This document shows positions 60,428-64,000 of a stretch of DNA of 64,000 nt, one piece after another. The notes under the pieces are model-generated. The model saw only the letters and a list, made by a program, of their open reading frames with translations, was not told the origin of the DNA and did not search any database. A program made the translations under genes and the position numbers. Origin of the DNA: Lolium rigidum (lineage: Eukaryota > Streptophyta > Magnoliopsida > Poales > Poaceae). The stretch spans positions 176,172,017 through 176,236,016 of the forward strand of contig NC_061513.1 of assembly GCF_022539505.1 (NCBI RefSeq). The letters run 5' to 3'. Every line of letters begins with the position of its first letter. The first letter of the stretch is position 1.

Positions 60428-63400
60428 TGGCGTCCCCAATCAATTTTAACCGGTTCTAGAGAAAGAAAAGCTTAAGAGCAACGGTAGCAACTTCACCGAT
60501 CTGGTTCCGTCATGTGAGGATCTTCCTCTCCGGCGGAAATCTGCAATATGTGCTTGATGCACCGCTAGGTGACCCTCCTGCGAAACTGAAACCGATGAAG
60601 TAAAAGCTGTTTACGAGACTCGGAAAACTCGGTACTCTCAAGTTCGAGTGTGCCATCCTGTGCGATGCGGAATCCGATCTTCAAAAACGTTTTGAGCACC
60701 ACGATCCTCATGAGTTGATGAAAGAGTTAAAGACTATTTTCGAGACTCATGCGGCCGTGGAATGCTATGAAGCATCGAAACATTTCTTCGACTGTATGAT
60801 GGAAGAAGGCAGCTCCATTAGTGAGCACATGCTCGCCATGACCGGGCATGCGAAGAAACTCGGTGACTTGGGAATAGTGATTCCTAACGGATCGGGGATT
60901 AATCGTGTCCTTCAATCACTGCCACCAAGTTACAAGAACTTTGTGATGAACTACAATATGCGAGAACATGAACAAGGAGTTACCGAACTCTTTGGCATGC
61001 TAAAAGCTGCTGAGATTGAGATCAAGAAAGAGCACCAAGTGTTGATGGTCAACAAGACCACTAGTTTCAAGAAACCAGGGCAAGTCTAAGGGAAAATTCA
61101 AGAAGGGTGGCAAGAAAGCTGCCACGCCTCCTATGAAACCTAAGAACGGCCCTAAGCCTGATGCTGAGTGCTATTACTGCAAGGAGAAGGGACACTGGAA
61201 GCGTAATTGCTCCAAGTATCTGGCTGATCTGAAGAGCGGCCTTGTCAAGAAGAAGAAAGAAGGTATATCTGATATACATGTTATAGATGTTTATCTCAAC
61301 TGGTTCTCGTTCTAGTACCGGGTATTTGATACTGGTTCGGTTGCTCATATTTGTAACTCGAAACAGGAACTAAAGAATAAACGAAGACTACTGAAAGATG
61401 AAGTGACAATGCGCGTTGGAAATGGATCCAAAGTCGATGTGATCGCTGTCGGCACACTTCCTCTACATCTACCTTCGGGATTAGTTTTAAGCCTAAATAA
61501 TTGTTATTTTGTACCCGCGTTGAGCATGAACATTATATCTGGATCTTGTTTAATGCAAGACGGTTATTCATTCAAGTCCGAGAATAATGGTTGTTCTATT
61601 TTTATGAATAATATCTTTTATGGTCAAGCACCACAAAAGAATGGCTTATTTACGTTAGATCTCGATAGTAGTGATACGCATATACATAACATTGATGCTA
61701 AGCGAATTAAATTGAATGATAATTCTACTTATATGTGACTTGTCGTCTTGGTCATATTGGAGTGAAGCGCATGAAGAAACTCCATACTTGATGGATTACT
61801 TGAATCACTTGACTTTGAGTCACTTGATAGATGTGAAGCATGTCTAATGGGAAAAATGACTAAGACTCCATTTTACGGTATGATGGAGCGAGCTCGCGAC
61901 TTATTGGAAATCATACATACCGATGTGTGCGGACCAATGAGTGTAGCATCGCGCGGTGGTTATCGTTATGTTCTAACCTTCACGGATGATCCGAGTAGAT
62001 ATGGGTATATCTATTTCATGAAACATAAATCCGAAACTTTCGAGAAGTTTAAGGAATTTCAAAGTGAAGTAGAAAATCAACGTAACAAGAAGATAAAATT
62101 TCTACGATCCGATCGTGGAGGTGAATATCTGAGTTATGAGTTTGGCATGCATTTAAAGAAATGCGGAATACTTTCACAATTGACACCGCCGGGAACACCA
62201 CAACGAAACGGTGTATCCGAACGTCGTAATCGAACTCTCTTAGATATGGTTCGTTCTATGATGTCTCTTACTGATTTGCCATTATCATTTTGGAGTTATG
62301 CATTAGAGACAGCCGCATTCACTTTAAATAGAGCACCATCAAAATCCGTAGAAACGACACCGTATGAATTATGGTTTAATAAGAAACCTAAGTCTGTCGT
62401 TCTCGAAAGTTTGGGGTTGCGAAGCCTATGTAAAGAAGTTACAACCGGACAAGCTAGAACCCAAAGCGGAGAAATGCGTCTTCATAGGATACCCTAAGGA
62501 AACTATAGGGTATACTTTCTATCACAAATCCGAAGGCAAAATATTTGTTGCAAAGAACGGAACCTTTCTTGAGAAAGAATTTCTCACTAAAGAAGTGATC
62601 TGGAAGAAAAGTAGAACTCGATGAGATTAATGAATCTATACTCGTTGATCGAGTAGCGCGATGCGGAAGTTGTACATGTACCGCCTACACCGGCAACGAG
62701 AGGAAGCTAATGATAATGATCATGAAACTTCGAACGAGGAAACTGCTGAACCTCGCGGATCGACAAGGGAACGTGCCACTCCTGATTGGTATGATCCTTG
62801 TCTAAATGTCATGATTGTGGATAACAATGATGAGGACCACTGCGACGTATGAAGAAGCAATGATGAGCCCAGATTCCAACAAATGGCAAGAAGCCATGAA
62901 ATCCGAAATGGGATCCATGTATGATAACAAAGTATGGACTTTGGTAGACTTACCCGATAGCCGAAAGGCTGCATCGAGAATAAATGGATCTTCAAGAGAA
63001 AAACAGATGCTGATGGTAATATTCTTGTCTATAAAGCTCGACTTGTCGCAAAGGGTTTCCGACAAATTCAAGGAGTTGACTACGATGAGACTTTCTCACA
63101 TCGTAGCGAAGCTAAAATCTGTGAGGATTTTGTTAGCAATAGCTGCATTTTTCGATTATGAGATTTGGCGGATGGATGTCAAAACGGCGTTCCTTAATGG
63201 AGACATTGAGGAAGAGTTGTATATGGTACAACCCAAAGGTTTTGTCGATCCTAAAAATGCTGACAAAGTATGCAAACTTCAGCGTTCAATCTATGGATTG
63301 AAGCAAGCATCAAGAAGTTGGAACCGACGCTTTGATAAGGTGATCAAAGACTTTGGGTTTATACAGTGTCATGGAGAGGCCTGTATTTACAAGAAAGTGA

Positions 63401-64000
63401 GTGGGAGCTCTGTAGCATTCCTGATATTATATGTAGATGACATATTATTAATTGGGAATGATATAGAACTATTAAGCAGTGTAAAAGGTTATTTGAATAA
63501 TAGTTTTTCAATGAAAGACCTTGGTGAAGCATCGTATATATTAGGCATCAAAATTTATAGAGATAGATCAAGACGCCTAATAGGGCTATCGCGAGTACAT
63601 ATACGGACAAGATTCTAAAGAAATTTAGAATGGACGAAAGTAAGAAAGGATTCTTACCTATGTTACCGAGCAAGGTCTTGAGTAAGACTCAAGGACCGGC
63701 TACGACGAATGAAAGAGAAAGGATGAGTAATATCCCCTATGCCTCGGCGATAGGATCTATCATGTATGCCATGCTATGTACTAGACCGGATATAGCACAT
63801 GCTTGTTAGTTTGACTAGCGAGATATCAAAGTGATCCGGGAATGGAACACTTGGACGGCGGTCAAGAATATCTCGAAGTACTTGAAAAGAACTAAGGATA
63901 TGTTTCTTTGTTATGGAGGTGACCAAGAGCTCGTTGTAAATGGTTACACCGATGCAAGTTGGAACAACGATCCCGATGACTCTAAGTCACAATGCGGGTA
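60428..64000 (+). pseudogene. Broken Copia gag-pol, truncated by the window end
   Basis: Gag starts at 60,428 (MASPINFNRF then a stop from a shift). Its core is at 60,715-61,089, with the CCHC knuckle CYYCKEKGHWKRNC at about 61,169-61,212. The protease has FDTGSVAHIC (about 61,326). GAG-pre-integrase is damaged around 61,740. The integrase (61,847-62,497) keeps all three acidic residues: HTDVCGP, RSDRGG and NGVSERRN. The RT has a frame excursion at about 62,985-63,100, then RMDVKTAFLNGDIEEELYM and LYVDDILLIGND. Beyond 63,618 RNase H-side sequence (YTDASWNNDPDDSKSQCG) reads in other frames to the window end. Shifts and stops make it inactive as read here. Confidence 0.88.

Larger units (their letters stand above)
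57438..64000 (+). mobile_element. Ty1-Copia element (same family as the left edge), cut by the window end
   Basis: The LTR spans 57,438-59,227 (TGAAGGAGATATGCCC...ATACA, 1790 bp). A Met-tRNA PBS TGGTATCAGAGC is at 59,229-59,240. A long leader to about 60,420 matches 1-784 of the window in the opposite direction. Gag, protease, integrase, RT and the start of RNase H follow, so this is a Copia of the Angela/BARE/WIS-like type. It sits inside the integrase of the Gypsy element. The 3' LTR is outside the window. Confidence 0.92.

Overview
The window looks like nuclear DNA of a large-genome cool-season grass (Pooideae: Triticeae or the Lolium/Avena side). The signs are nested LTR retrotransposons with grass-type termini, Stowaway MITEs, a grass tRNA-derived SINE, LINE remnants, two ordinary plant genes with grass-like structure, and a 100-base run of N typical of a genome assembly gap. 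The species call is an inference; a nucleotide search would settle it.

Only two host genes are well supported. The first is an intronless gene at 9403-12693 (+) for a 1096-residue multiple-C2-domain and transmembrane-region protein of the QUIRKY type. The second is a ten-exon gene at 29850-35667 (+) for the 351-residue V-type H+-ATPase subunit d. Both are intact.

Almost everything else is transposable-element sequence in layers. 1-2500 is the 5' end of a minus-strand Ty1-Copia element that runs off the left edge. 5.1-8.7 kb is an old plus-strand LINE-like 3' region split by an 875-bp hAT-type element with an exact 8-bp target duplication and by a 5'-truncated minus-strand LINE. 12.93-19.56 kb is a retroelement RNase H remnant split by a full-length but defective minus-strand Copia element (two LTRs, PBS, PPT, 5-bp TSD, assembly gap). 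21.4-27.8 kb is a minus-strand LINE split by a rearranged Gypsy element, itself split by a solo LTR, both with exact 5-bp TSDs. 39-40 kb has a strong fold-back and a SINE with TSDs. 41.2-57.4 kb is a Gypsy nest: a gag fragment and LTR (-), a multi-LTR composite inside that LTR, a gag-only non-autonomous element (+), an LTR fragment (-), and a decayed autonomous Athila-like gag-pol element (+). 57,438-64,000 is a second copy of the edge Copia family, plus strand, inserted into the Gypsy integrase and running off the right edge.

No bacterial-type system, CRISPR array, rRNA or tRNA gene was seen. I found no new biochemical system; the informative content is the dated, TSD-supported nesting of transposons around two conserved genes.
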